From assembly GCA_017311315.1 (NCBI GenBank), contig CM029644.1, forward strand, positions 32,445,606-32,509,605: a DNA stretch of 64,000 bases, written 5' to 3'. Position numbers and translations under genes: made by a program. Positions 20,926-30,085 of this stretch are shown in pieces. This DNA comes from Dendrocalamus latiflorus (lineage: Eukaryota; Streptophyta; Magnoliopsida; Poales; Poaceae). A model generated the notes under the pieces. It was not told the DNA's origin and searched no databases. It saw nothing but the letters and a program-made list of their open reading frames with translations. Position 1 is the stretch's first letter. Each line of letters begins with the position of its first letter.

Positions 20926-23586
20926 ATGGCTGGCATTGAACAATTGATGGTGTTTTATGGGAGTGGTCTCGTACGTGATGGGCCGTATGGGGCGGACCTG
21001 TCAAATTGCGAGCGGACCGTGATCCGGGCACCCGGTCTGAGCGCCATGAGCTTGTCTGAGCTACGGAGGTGTGTCCGTTCAGCGTTCGATCGACAGACCG
21101 CAAGGAATAAGTTACGGATCGAGGCAGTCTATGCCTCAATGGTGGATGACGGAAGGGGGAGCATATGGCAACTTCTGAAGGTGACCAATGACGCCTCATG
21201 GGCGAACTACATGGAGGTCGTGCGCAACCCTGATGCTGCGATATATGGGAGGCCAATGGTGTATGTCGAGTTCGTGGAGAGGGCAGAATCATCAGGCATG
21301 GTTGGTTCAGATGCCGCTGGTGGAGATGAAGTGGCCGGCGGTCATGAAGACCCTTCTGCGGGAGAACATGTGGGCGAGGAAGTGGGTGATGAAGACGACA
21401 GGAGGCGTGCGCAGAATTTCCAGCCCAACGAAGGTGTGCACGACAGGTGGTGGGCCGCCCGTATTGACTGTCATGAGTATCTTGGGGACCGGGTGGAAGA
21501 AGAGGACAGCGAGGAGGATGAGGAGGTTGACACAGGCAGCTCTGGAGAGGACGAGGATGGCGAAGGTGCAACTGGAGGGGTGGTAGGTCGGGTTGTGACC
21601 ACGGACGGTGCGTACGTGTCGTCCAGACTGGACGACATCGCAGCGGCAGCCCTAGTTCTGCCACAGGAGGAGGGAGAATGGGGGTTCAGCGAGGGCGCAC
21701 TCTTTCTGGGGCAGTGCTTCCGTAATAAGAGTGCAGTCCAGCAGGCTATTGCTAGACATGCCGTCAACATAAGCCGGACGTATCGGGTCCACAAGTCAAA
21801 GCCGGACACGTACGTTGTGAAGTGTGTGGACGGGTCGTGTGGTGGCAAAGTCCGTGCACAACGGTACAAGGGCGTTGGCACGGAGTTCCGGATAACGGTG
21901 CTGCAAGATCACAGTTGCGAGCTTGCGGGGCCAGTACATAGACACCGCAACATGACATCACGTTATGTTGCGGAGGTGGTCACGCACCTCGTCCAGGCGG
22001 ATGTGTCAATTACCCCGAAGGTTCTGATGGCAGCAGTAGCGAACGAGGCGGGCTACGAAGTGAGCTACAAGAAGGTGTGGCGGGCGAAGCGAAAGGTGCT
22101 GCACGGTATGTATGGGACGTACGAGGAGGCGTACGACCTGGTCCCAAGAATGCTGAATCAAATTGCACAATCAAACCCAGGCACTTACATAAACAGGCAG
22201 GAGAGGGTCCATCCTACGGAGGGCCCGAACTGTTACATTCTTGACAGAGTGTTCTGGGCCTTCCATCAAGCGATACAAGGGTTCAGGTGGTGCCGTCCGG
22301 TGCTAACCGTAGATGGGACGTTCCTATCCGGCAAGTACAAGGGCACGATCCTTACCGCAGTTGCAGCCGATGCAAATGACCAGTTACTCCCAGTGGCATT
22401 TGCAATTGTGGAGAGCGAGAATACAGATAGCTGGCTTTGGTTTCTTTGCAATTTGAAGAATGCCGTAGTGCAAGACAGGCCCGAAGTGTGCCTTATCTCC
22501 GACCGCAATGCAGGCTTGATGTCTGCGTTGCGAACGTTGCAGGATGGGACGCAGGCCCCCGTCCCGTGGACTGATGTGAAGAACCGCTGGTGCATGAGGC
22601 ATATTGCAGCGAACTTCCACAGAAGGTTCCGTAGCAAGGACCTCATGAAGATGTTCAAGAAGCTATGCATGCAGAACCAGAAGCGGAAGTTCGACGCCTT
22701 GCGGAGGCAGCTGGATCAGGAGGCTACGAAGCATGTGCCCTCAGCGGCAGGGGCCGTGGAGGGGGGCTCCACAGGAGTCGGGGTATTCTCACAATGGGTT
22801 CAGTCCAATGCACCTGACTTGGAAATGTGGTCTTTGTTGCACGACACCGGTGGGGCGAGGTATGGGATCATGACAACCAACATGTCCGAGGTTTACAATG
22901 GTGTATTGAAGGGCGTCAGATCCCTGCCGATCACGGCAATTGTGGCCGAGACCTGGAACCGTACCGTCGGGTACTTTGTGAATAGAGCCAGGATGGCGCA
23001 GAAGCACGTTGAGGAAAACAAGCAATACTCTGAGGTCATGCAGGCCTTCATGGACAGGAAGATGGAGAAGGCTCGAACCCACATTGCTCAGCCCATTGAT
23101 GGCTTAAGGAGGAAGTTTGAGGTCCGCCTAAGGCAGAAGTATGTCATGGGTCAAATTAGAGGGGAGCGCAAGCAGGTATGCACGATTGGTGATGAAGCAT
23201 CTTGCAGCTGCAACAAGCCCCAGCTTCTGCACAAGCCATGCTCCCATGTGTACGCGGCATGCGCTGTATGGAACCAGGCGTCGACACAGTACATCTCCAA
23301 GTACTACGACATGCAGCACTTGTATGCAACCTGGAGTGCAGAGTTCCATTCCTACGGGGTAGACATGCACTACAGGGAATTATGGCCGGGGGAGATAAAG
23401 TGGGTGCCCAACGATGCACTGAAGCATGTCGGGCGTGGAAGACGACAAAGCCGTCGCATCCGCAACGACATGGATGAGAGCCAGCGAGGGGATCGTGTTC
23501 GGCGCCCGAAGTGTAGGCTATGCAAGACCTTTGGCCACTCCCTCAGTCAGTGCCCAAACAGGCCGGTATCAAGCAACGCTCCGTAG
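20926..23586 (+). CDS. mudrA-like: MURA-type Mutator-like transposase, 886 aa, intact
   Basis: A single uninterrupted frame. Order: a variable N-terminal region with a long acidic stretch (about 190-215); a MuDR-type DNA-binding domain (about 260-340, LGQCFRNKSAVQQAI... then a C...H cluster); a transposase core with DDE residues D463 (VDGTFLSGKYKG), D526 (SDRNAG) and E655 (NMSEVYNG); a SWIM finger C760-x-C762-x9-C772-x-H774; and a C-terminal CCHC knuckle C863-x2-C866-x4-H871-x4-C876. The protein would bind the terminal repeats and cut and join the element in the nucleus. It is first of the element's genes and ends about 250 bp before the PMD gene. No stop, frameshift or missing catalytic residue is seen, so it is a good candidate for an active enzyme. 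A domesticated FAR1/MUG gene is less likely because the ends and cargo genes are still present. Confidence 0.95.
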   Translation: MAGIEQLMVFYGSGLVRDGPYGADLSNCERTVIRAPGLSAMSLSELRRCVRSAFDRQTARNKLRIEAVYASMVDDGRGSIWQLLKVTNDASWANYMEVVRNPDAAIYGRPMVYVEFVERAESSGMVGSDAAGGDEVAGGHEDPSAGEHVGEEVGDEDDRRRAQNFQPNEGVHDRWWAARIDCHEYLGDRVEEEDSEEDEEVDTGSSGEDEDGEGATGGVVGRVVTTDGAYVSSRLDDIAAAALVLPQEEGEWGFSEGALFLGQCFRNKSAVQQAIARHAVNISRTYRVHKSKPDTYVVKCVDGSCGGKVRAQRYKGVGTEFRITVLQDHSCELAGPVHRHRNMTSRYVAEVVTHLVQADVSITPKVLMAAVANEAGYEVSYKKVWRAKRKVLHGMYGTYEEAYDLVPRMLNQIAQSNPGTYINRQERVHPTEGPNCYILDRVFWAFHQAIQGFRWCRPVLTVDGTFLSGKYKGTILTAVAADANDQLLPVAFAIVESENTDSWLWFLCNLKNAVVQDRPEVCLISDRNAGLMSALRTLQDGTQAPVPWTDVKNRWCMRHIAANFHRRFRSKDLMKMFKKLCMQNQKRKFDALRRQLDQEATKHVPSAAGAVEGGSTGVGVFSQWVQSNAPDLEMWSLLHDTGGARYGIMTTNMSEVYNGVLKGVRSLPITAIVAETWNRTVGYFVNRARMAQKHVEENKQYSEVMQAFMDRKMEKARTHIAQPIDGLRRKFEVRLRQKYVMGQIRGERKQVCTIGDEASCSCNKPQLLHKPCSHVYAACAVWNQASTQYISKYYDMQHLYATWSAEFHSYGVDMHYRELWPGEIKWVPNDALKHVGRGRRQSRRIRNDMDESQRGDRVRRPKCRLCKTFGHSLSQCPNRPVSSNAP

Positions 23587-23842
23587 TACCAACCACAATC
23601 CATATGTAATGTATTATTCAGGAGGTGTACGCTTAATTGTTGGCTCGATGGTGTAGCTATGTATTGCACATTAGCATGTTATGTATATTTTCGCACATTC
23701 CATATGTTTCCTTGTCGTGTGGGTCATATTCGTGTGCACATTTTACGTATGTTTTTGTACATTCCTTGTTGTGAGTTATGTTGTTATTTGTTGCATATTT
23801 TGTTGTAATGTACACTAACTTGTTATCCTTCTTTGGCAGGAC

Positions 23843-25360
23843 ATGGCGTTCGAGCTGCTAGAGCCCCGTTGGGACGAGCACCACCGATGCCATGTGTGGT
23901 TGTCGGCACCCGCACAGGGGCCTCCTTGCTTCGTCCTTAGGGGCCCCCGAGAGAACTGGCGTCTCGACCCTCGGTACATCCCACTACTACGGGACACCGG
24001 TCTGCTGCCCATTGCCCGCATGTTGGATCTACCGCATGGGTTCCAGTACGATGCGCCACTGTTGTCAGCTCTCGTTGATCGATGGAGGCCGGAGACTCAC
24101 ACCTTCCACTTCCGGTGGGGGGAGATGACGGTTACGCTGCAGGACGTCACGATGATTACAGGTCTACCCCTCCGTGGTGCTGCGTTGGTGCCACCCCCGA
24201 AGGCAGCAGATTGGAAGGTCCGTCTGGGTCACCGGTTCGGTCATGCGATCCGAGACAACGCAGCTGGGGTGCCACATGGATGGCTTCGTCGCTTCATGAC
24301 CTGTCCTGAGGACGCAGATGAGGTCGCGGTGCGGACGCACTTCGTTGCATACCTGCTATATCTGTTCGGGTACGTCTTGTTCCCTAGCACGACTGGAGAC
24401 TCCGTGCAGCCTAGCTACATACCGCTAGCGGAGTCCTTGGCGGATGGCTGGCCTGGTCAGCAGCCACAGTATAGCTGGGGATCAGCAGTCCTTAGCTCCA
24501 CATACCGAGGCTTGTGTGACGCCTCGCAGCGCACCGCGGCCAGCGAGCCGATCCTAGCCGCCTGCTACCTTCTCCTTCAGTTGTGGTCATGGGAACACTT
24601 CCCCGTTGGCAGGCCTGACTTTGCTCGTCGTGTGCACCCTTATGACCTCGTCCCGCAGTTGTATGGTGGTGACGACCCCGTTGATGGGCCCACAATGGGT
24701 ACACGTTGGACGCATGGTCAGTTGAGGTGGGCCAGGGAGAGACCGAGACGTGCGTACTCGGATTTTTACCAGAGGTTCGAGCGTCTGGCGTTTGGCGACG
24801 TAGACTGGTGGCCATGGTCTCCACAGTTAATTGCGAACACGGCCCCCCACGGGTTGTCATACCAGTGCGAGCGAGATCAGAGGTACTGGCTGACGACCTG
24901 CCACTTGGTGTTCGCGCACTGCGTCGAGCCGTACAGCCCACACCGAGTCATGAGACAGTTCGGGTTGTACCAGCATGTCCCTCCCATGGCAGGACGCCCT
25001 CTTGCGGAGGAGTTGCACCGGTATGTCAGTACACCCCAAATTTAATTACTGCATTAGTGTCAATGTCAGTACCGTACTGATTGTGTAATGTCTCAATGGA
25101 CTTGCAGGCAATCGAGGAGAGGGAGAGCGACCGAAGACTGGAGAGCCACACAGCGGACGTGGACAGACATGTGGTCTGACCATGCGCATACGATGGTTGT
25201 GGATGAGACACGGCCGTACGACCCTGAGGACCCCGCGCCGTACAGGGCGTACCTTGACTGGTACGCTGCACGCACCCGCTATAGCAAGTCATTTAACAAT
25301 ATTAACATACTCTTGGTAGCAACACGAACAACTCATACATTTCACGTACATGACATGTAG
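23843..25360 (+). CDS. plant mobile domain (PMD) protein of the MULE, 476 aa
   Basis: Two exons, 23843-25020 and 25108-25360, join at CG|G across a GTATGT...TTGCAG intron. The protein has the aminotransferase-like plant mobile domain of the MAIN/MAIL family. Seen are the N-terminal YIPLLRDTGLLPIARML block, RWGEMTVTLQDVTMITGLPL, DSVQPSYIPLAESL, a WSWEHFPVGRP block and the C-terminal RVMRQFGLYQHVPP block. Host MAIN/MAIL1 proteins act in silencing and genome stability in Arabidopsis; the role of transposon-borne copies is unknown. The ATG lies 3 bp after a good acceptor (CTTTGGCAG), so an upstream non-coding exon is likely. It is transcribed in the same direction as the transposase, and the frame is intact. 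A similar but broken copy lies at 34520-36990. Confidence 0.88.
25289..25309 (+). repeat. 21-bp word repeated elsewhere in the MULE
   Basis: The stretch, containing TTTAACAATATTAACAT, near the end of PMD exon 2 recurs exactly at 28224-28244, downstream of the coiled-coil gene. Purpose unknown. Confidence 0.7.
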
Positions 25361-25497
25361 CAAGTAGTACAACCACCAACACACCAACGAACACAAGAAC
25401 TAAAATACAACACAACCGTACATAAAACATTATCAAAAGAGCTTGACGACAAGATAGCATAAAACATTGCGAACATACACGAGGATAACCTCCAGCA

Positions 25498-25903
25498 CTA
25501 CAACTTGAGGATAACAATAAACACAAGAAACAAAATAGCACACAACATTAAATTTATCTTCCACTCTAGTCTGTCGAAACGATGCTGCATCCCGACGGGG
25601 TCGCAACCCCCCACGACAACTCTCTCACGGCGAACACTGTCATTCCTATTTCCCATTTCATCCTCCCACACCCAGAATCGGCAACCACCATGAGCTTCCT
25701 GCGATTCCATGACAAGAAGATTTTTAAACATACCACCACGATTTGAATGAACCCGAAACAATATGACTCACCGAGTGATTGGGGCACTTGTAGTAATGTC
25801 GCCCGGGATTCTTGGCCGTCTGTGATGTCCTACGTCTAACCACCAAGTTGCAATTTGGGCACATCACCGTGGGTGCCCATGAAGACGTGCTGAGCTGACT
25901 CAT
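25498..25903 (-). CDS. small GRF zinc-finger membrane protein of the MULE, 110 aa
   Basis: Two minus-strand exons, 25772-25903 and 25498-25698, join in frame (CACTCG|GTGAG donor, ATCGCAG acceptor). Residues about 14-55 form a GRF zinc finger: CPNCN, then RTSQTAKNPGRHYYKCPNHS, and GGCRFWVW after the splice. A basic/acidic linker follows, and the last 19 residues are strongly hydrophobic (LMLCAILFLVFIVILKL), a likely C-terminal membrane anchor. GRF fingers bind single-stranded nucleic acid in APE2, TTF2 and TOP3A (known); the function of GRF-plus-membrane proteins of plant transposons is not established. It is transcribed away from the coiled-coil gene across the minisatellite. Short and spliced, it would be missed by ORF-only calling. 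Confidence 0.82.
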
Positions 25904-26079
25904 TGCCTAGTCTTGGGGAGTGAGCACGAAATAAAACTACACAGATTGTGAACAACTTACTCAGGAGGTGACTGATAACATGGCCAGGGAGTATGTGAGG
26001 GATGGCTCCGTTTTATAGGCTGTGTGGGGGGTAGCCTCACGCACAAAGACCACAGACAACACAAATCTTGACCCCACAC

Positions 26080-26250
26080 CATGCTCAGTGAGGAGACAAA
26101 ACATGCCAGCTTTGCTCAGTGACATGACAAAAGAGGTCAGCTTTTGCTCAGTGACATGACAAACGAGGTCAGCTTTTGCTCAGTGACTAGACAAAACAGG
26201 TCAGCTTTTGGCTTTTGTTCAGTGACTAGACAAAACGGGCTGCTGTTGAG
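26080..26250. repeat. 31-bp minisatellite, first block
   Basis: About five copies of a unit starting CAGCTTTGCTCAGTGACATG, ended by a rearranged copy near 26205-26245. It lies between the two divergent GRF genes and is separated from the second block by unrelated sequence (26250-26650). Confidence 0.85.
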
Positions 26251-26650
26251 CTACCGCCTACCGAGCAGCTTGATGACTCTGGCTAGGCCATTACGACATA
26301 TACATATTAGGCTAATACTTTAACTTGGCAGAATGACGTGTGGTACAATTTTCTACGTACACGTAAGAGAGTGAATGCACAAATTCCTGCAGGTCTTCAG
26401 GGGAGGAGCCTATCTCATCAATTATCCATTTTCAGTCCCTGAGTCATTAAGTCATTCCCTAAAAGTCCCAAGTGCAATGATACACATCACATTCAAAACG
26501 CATTACATAAGAAAGCATAAAATGTATACAGGGACAGATGTACATAATATTGACAATGAAATAAATTTTAATATTGGATCAAATAACACCTCTTACCGAA
26601 TGAGGCCATCATCTTCGGTTCCCCGTGGCTTGAATAAGGAGGACATCATT
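26251..26650. other. spacer between the two minisatellite blocks
   Basis: Unique AT-rich sequence with no repeats of the 31-bp unit and no recognisable gene. It may be an insertion into a once continuous array or the ancestral intergenic sequence. Confidence 0.5.
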
Positions 26651-26659
26651 TCTAGCTTG

Positions 26660-27120
26660 GGTCACTGAGTGTGCAGCTTTGCTCAGTGAGATGACAAAAC
26701 ATGGCAGCTGTGCTCAGAGACATGACAAAACGGGGCAGCTTTGCTCAGTGCGATGAGAACACATGCCAGCTTTGCGCAGTGACATGATAAAACGGGGCAG
26801 CTTTGCTCAGAGACATGACAAAACGAGGCAGCTTTGCTCAGTGAGACGACAATAGATGCCAGCTTTGCGCAGTGACATGATAAAATGGGGCAGCTTTGCT
26901 CAGAGACATGACAAAACGGGGCAGCTTTGCTCAGTGATATGACAAAAGAGGTCAGCTTTGCTCAGTGGGATGACAAAAGATGCCAGCTTTGGGCAGTGAC
27001 AGTACTAAAGAGGGCAGCTGTGCTCAGTGACATGACAACAAGAGGTCAGCTTTGCTCAGTGAGATGACAAAAGATGCCAGCTTTTGCCAGTGACATGACA
27101 AAACGGGGGCCTTTTTTCAG
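26660..27120. repeat. 31-bp minisatellite, second block, about 14 copies
   Basis: I count about 14 tandem units of 31-33 bp based on CAGCTTTGCTCAGTGACATG followed by ACAAAA and a variable 4-5 bp end. Unit variants (CAGAGACATG, GCGCAGTGACATG, GAGATGAC) recur in a partly ordered way, suggesting higher-order duplication of two- to four-unit blocks. It ends about 170 bp before the coiled-coil GRF gene. Confidence 0.9.
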
Positions 27121-27288
27121 TGATATCGCAGCCCTCCCATCTTTACTCACTGCTACGACCACGCGGACCATCTTTACACGTACGAGTAGAGACAAAACGG
27201 CCCCTATAAATTGGTATGCATTCCATTTCCCAGCGAACATTGCACATCCAAACCCCATACTACATCGCGCTTCCCTCACTCAACCGGG

Positions 27289-28081
27289 ATGGACAAAGGC
27301 AAGAAGAAGCAATGGGACAAGATGGTGAAGGATTGGGAGGAGACCCGTGACATAGCACGGTCAGCTGCAGCCCGCGATGCCGCCCGCGACGAGAAAATAA
27401 GGGCGATACAGGCCCGGGTAGAACAAGCCCATCGTGCTACGATGAAAGGTCCCTCCCCAGAGCGCCCGCGTAGCAACAACCCCATCCCGGACGTCCCCAC
27501 CGAGCGTTCGCCACAACTACCACCTGAGGGGGAGACACCTCCCCTTTGTTGGTGCGGGGACGTGTGCAAATTCTTCAAGTGTAAGCACCGCATCAGTCTA
27601 GGTATGCGGTACTGGGGTTGCGCAAACTACTCCAGTGACTACCCCAACCGCCGTTTTGACACCGCAACCTATCGGCAGCCGGTAACGACCACATGCACCA
27701 TTTTCCCCTACCTTTTCTCCTTCACAACACGCACTAACAATATCTCTCTTTTATTTACAGTCTCCGGAGCCCCTATGTGCCTACCGCAAATGGATCGATC
27801 TTGAGATCCACCCTGCGGACCAATGGACCCTCGACTTCGAGGAGTGGAATGTCACAAAGGAGAAGGAGTTGCTGGAGGAGGAGCGCCGCAAGCACGAGCA
27901 CACCCTGCGTATACAGCGCGAGACGCAAGCTCATCTTGAAGCGTGCACGCGTAGGGAGCGGGAGGCTCGCGAGATGGAGCGCGAGAGAAAGAGGGAAATT
28001 GCGGCTAAGGCAAAAGAGGCCGCGGAGGAGTTCAACGCCGAGCGAGCAAGGAAGGGAAAGTGGCCCCGGTCCACACAGTAG
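27289..28081 (+). CDS. GRF zinc-finger plus coiled-coil protein of the MULE, 237 aa
   Basis: Exons 27289-27681 and 27761-28081 join at CCG|GTAACG...TTTACAG|TCT and keep one 238-codon frame. Residues 1-50 are Lys/Arg/Glu-rich, and about 50-84 are Pro-rich. A GRF-type zinc finger follows (C87-x-C89, C93, C98 and C111; PLCWCGDVCKFFKC, MRYWGCANY). After the splice comes RKWIDLEIHPADQWT, then a long charged coiled coil (about 160-230, many Glu/Arg/Lys heptads). Proteins of this layout are common as hypothetical genes in grasses; their presence between these transposon ends suggests they move with it. The ATG chosen is the one following TCAACCGGG at 27289; an upstream in-frame extension begins at 27211 but does not resemble the family. 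Confidence 0.82.
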
Positions 28082-28269
28082 GTCGTACGAGCAGTTGGGT
28101 GGGTTAGTCGCATATCATGCTATATGTTATGCATGTAATAAAAGTCTACGCGGCATGTTACTCCCAACTGTATTATGAAGTTCAATATCTCGTATTTTCG
28201 CATTCCATGATTCACGTATCACCTCATTTAACAATATTAACATAGCGCTCCTCACCGTACACGAATTCT

Positions 28270-28690
28270 CACTAACCTTCGAAATATCACTTACCACTTT
28301 ATGTCTCGACCGTTCTACGGTCAATTGTTCCTAAAAAAATTTACCAAAATTTTATTAGCATCTACAAGTTATAATGAATATAAACTTTTATGACTACTTG
28401 GTCAGATTCTTTCCGAGTTTACATTTACAAAATTGACAAAACATACAAATAACATGGTGATTGCAAACCTCAAAACGATACGAAACTCTAAATATCACTT
28501 ACCACTTTACGAAACGATCGTTCTATGATTAATCGTTTTTTAAAAAAATTTATCCAAATTTTTTATACATCTGCAACTAACAATGAACATAATTTATTAT
28601 TGCAACTTTATCTATTTTTTTCTCAGTTTACAACTACAAAATTGAGAAACCATACAAATATTCACGAGTATTACAAACCCTAAACAGACC
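28270..28690. repeat. tandem duplication, period about 208 bp, near the right MULE end
   Basis: Two direct copies, about 28270-28477 and 28478-28690, share AATATCACTTACCACTTTA, ATCTRCAA...ATGAAYATAA, CGAGTTTACA/CAGTTTACAA and ACCATACAAAT/ACATACAAAT words in the same order with many point differences. Non-coding. Confidence 0.75.
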
Positions 28691-28909
28691 AAACGCGCGC
28701 TTGGGGACGCAGACGCGCGCTCGGGCGACCGCGCCACGGCAGACGCGCGCTGGCGGGCGCGGGACGCGCGGTGGGCGGGCCGGTCGCGCGGTGGGCGAGG
28801 CAGTCACGCGGTGGGGCGGGAGCTCGCGCGCTCGGGCGCGGCGCCAGGCCGGTCGTGCGGTCGCTGACCGCACGACCGGATGAACAGTGCCCACGTGGCA
28901 ACCTCCCGT
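28691..28909. repeat. right subterminal GC-rich repeat block of the MULE
   Basis: CGCGCGGTGGGCG-type words recur at about 28767, 28785 and 28806, with further CGCGCGCT words. They are the inverted counterpart of the left block at 19631-19850. Confidence 0.65.
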
Positions 28910-29008
28910 AAACGCGCGTTCAAATGGGGTCCATTTTTGGAATTTTTTGCTTTGGGGGGCCAAAAATGGAATTTCAGTGGGCTATGGGTCCAACAGTGTC
29001 CAAATTTC
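28910..29008. repeat. right terminal inverted repeat of the MULE
   Basis: Mirror of 19531-19630, ending CCAACAGTGTCCAAATTTC. Confidence 0.8.
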
Positions 29009-29130
29009 GTTCTTTAACGAGGGTCAACCGCACAGTCGGATCGCCATCCAACGGTCAAAATCAAGCGCTCCAAAAGTGTCAATTTCTTCCTACCTCTTTG
29101 CGACACCTCACAGGATAACAGTTTTGCTGT

Positions 29131-29296
29131 TGTACAGGCGACTGAATTTTTTTTAAATTTCAGTCACCTGAAATTGCACTCTCAATGAACTAAAATTGCA
29201 GCCCCTTAAAAAAATATCTGCAACTTCAAATGATTCAAAGTGCAACTTTAGGTGACTGAAAGATAAAAAAAATTCAGTTACCTATACAATAATCTA
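29131..29296. mobile_element. inverted-repeat MITE, about 165 bp
   Basis: The left end TGTACAGGCGACTGAATTTT and the right end AATTCAGTTACCTATACAA are inverted repeats. The match continues inward for about 50 bp through TTTCAGTCACCT and its complement AGGTGACTGAAA. It has no gene. It lies just outside the MULE right end. Confidence 0.7.
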
Positions 29297-29930
29297 TCCC
29301 AATAAATAAAATCAGGCATCACAAGCAAATGAAACAAGAAAATTGCGTTTTGCACAATCTAATTGTGCATCCACTGCGCAAAACACGACTTTTTTTATTA
29401 AAAAAAACCGCGCTTTGCACCGTGCGGTGTCTCGGGCCCATCCGCAGGAGTTTTTTGCTATTATGGTACCCTCTAAGTTGGGCTTCGCTGAAACGGACGT
29501 GGACTTCCACGGAACGCGATCCCTTTTGTTCTTCTTCTCCGCGTCATAGATAGCAGATCGGTTAGAAAAAGAAAAACAGAAAGCATGGCTGCCTTCTATC
29601 TCAGGCATCCCTTGGTCACAACTCACGAGCAGGCAGGCAGGCGGCGGCGGTACGGATTGTGTGATGCCAAAATTGTTTGACAACAGGGGTGTCATGTGTT
29701 CTTGGTCCAAGAAAGTGAACAAGAAATCCGTCGATGACACAGATTCGTGTGTTGTGTTGTTTTCACAGAACGTTGGTTCACGAAAATGAAGAGGGCAACT
29801 ATGTGATGCCGAAACTGAAGTTTCTGTGCACACGGCAGGTTTTGTACAGCCGCTGAAACCATGTAGATGCTAGCGCTGGGCATCTTCTTTTCAGTTTCTA
29901 AAAATCTGTTTCTCGGTGTTTTTACCATAA
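29297..29930. other. gene-free stretch
   Basis: A 173-codon minus-strand frame (29312-29833) is open but has no recognisable motif and no neighbouring splice partners. A small hairpin (CACAATCTAATTGTG) lies at about 29353-29367. Not called as a gene. Confidence 0.4.
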
Positions 29931-30085
29931 CGCCTTTTAAACGGAGTATATTTTCTAAATGGGGTCTACAAGTTTATTATAGTATACACTGTAGCGGTTT
30001 CATTTATATCAGCGAAAACCATATATGAGTTTCTATTAATTCGTATTTTCTCTCATAAATAATCTAAAAATCATAAGCCCTAGAA
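29930..30085. repeat. dispersed repeat family B, copy 1
   Basis: It shares GTCTACAAGTTTATTATAG, ACTGTAGCG, TTCATTTATATC and GCGAAAACC in order with 53820-53990. MITE-like; ends not resolved. Confidence 0.5.

Larger units (their letters stand above)
19531..29008 (+). mobile_element. Mutator-like transposon (MULE), about 9.5 kb, four genes
   Basis: Terminal inverted repeats of roughly 100 bp bound the element. The left one starts GAAATTTGGACACTGTTGG at 19531; the right one ends with its complement at 29008. Both continue with TTTGGCCCCC- and AAAATTCC-type words in mirrored order. Inside each terminus lies a GC-rich block (19610-19850 and 28690-28915) of CGACCGCGCG-type repeats in inverted orientation. 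Genes in order: MURA-type transposase (+), PMD protein (+), GRF zinc-finger membrane protein (-), GRF coiled-coil protein (+). No 9-bp target duplication could be matched (AGTATGGGG left, GTTCTTTAA right), so one flank may have changed or the true ends differ by a few bases. All four reading frames are intact, so it may be autonomous or only recently silent. Confidence 0.85.

Noticed and set aside
23583..23842. Splicing that would fuse the transposase to the PMD protein
   Set aside because: Using GTAGTA at the transposase stop as donor and the acceptor before the PMD start puts the PMD sequence out of frame, so two separate proteins are called.
26080..27120. Possible CRISPR array
   Set aside because: Units are head-to-tail with no unique spacers, vary in sequence, and lie in a plant transposon; it is a minisatellite.
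27211..27804. Unspliced 197-codon version of the coiled-coil gene with an upstream start
   Set aside because: The extra N-terminal residues look like leader sequence and the frame reads into the intron; the spliced version gives a far better domain order.
19524..29017. 9-bp target duplication for the MULE
   Set aside because: Tried AGTATGGGG on the left against GTTCTTTAA on the right and shifts of a few bases; none match.
29312..29833. 173-codon minus-strand open frame
   Set aside because: No recognisable domain, odd composition, no splice partners or coding-like third-position pattern that I could see.
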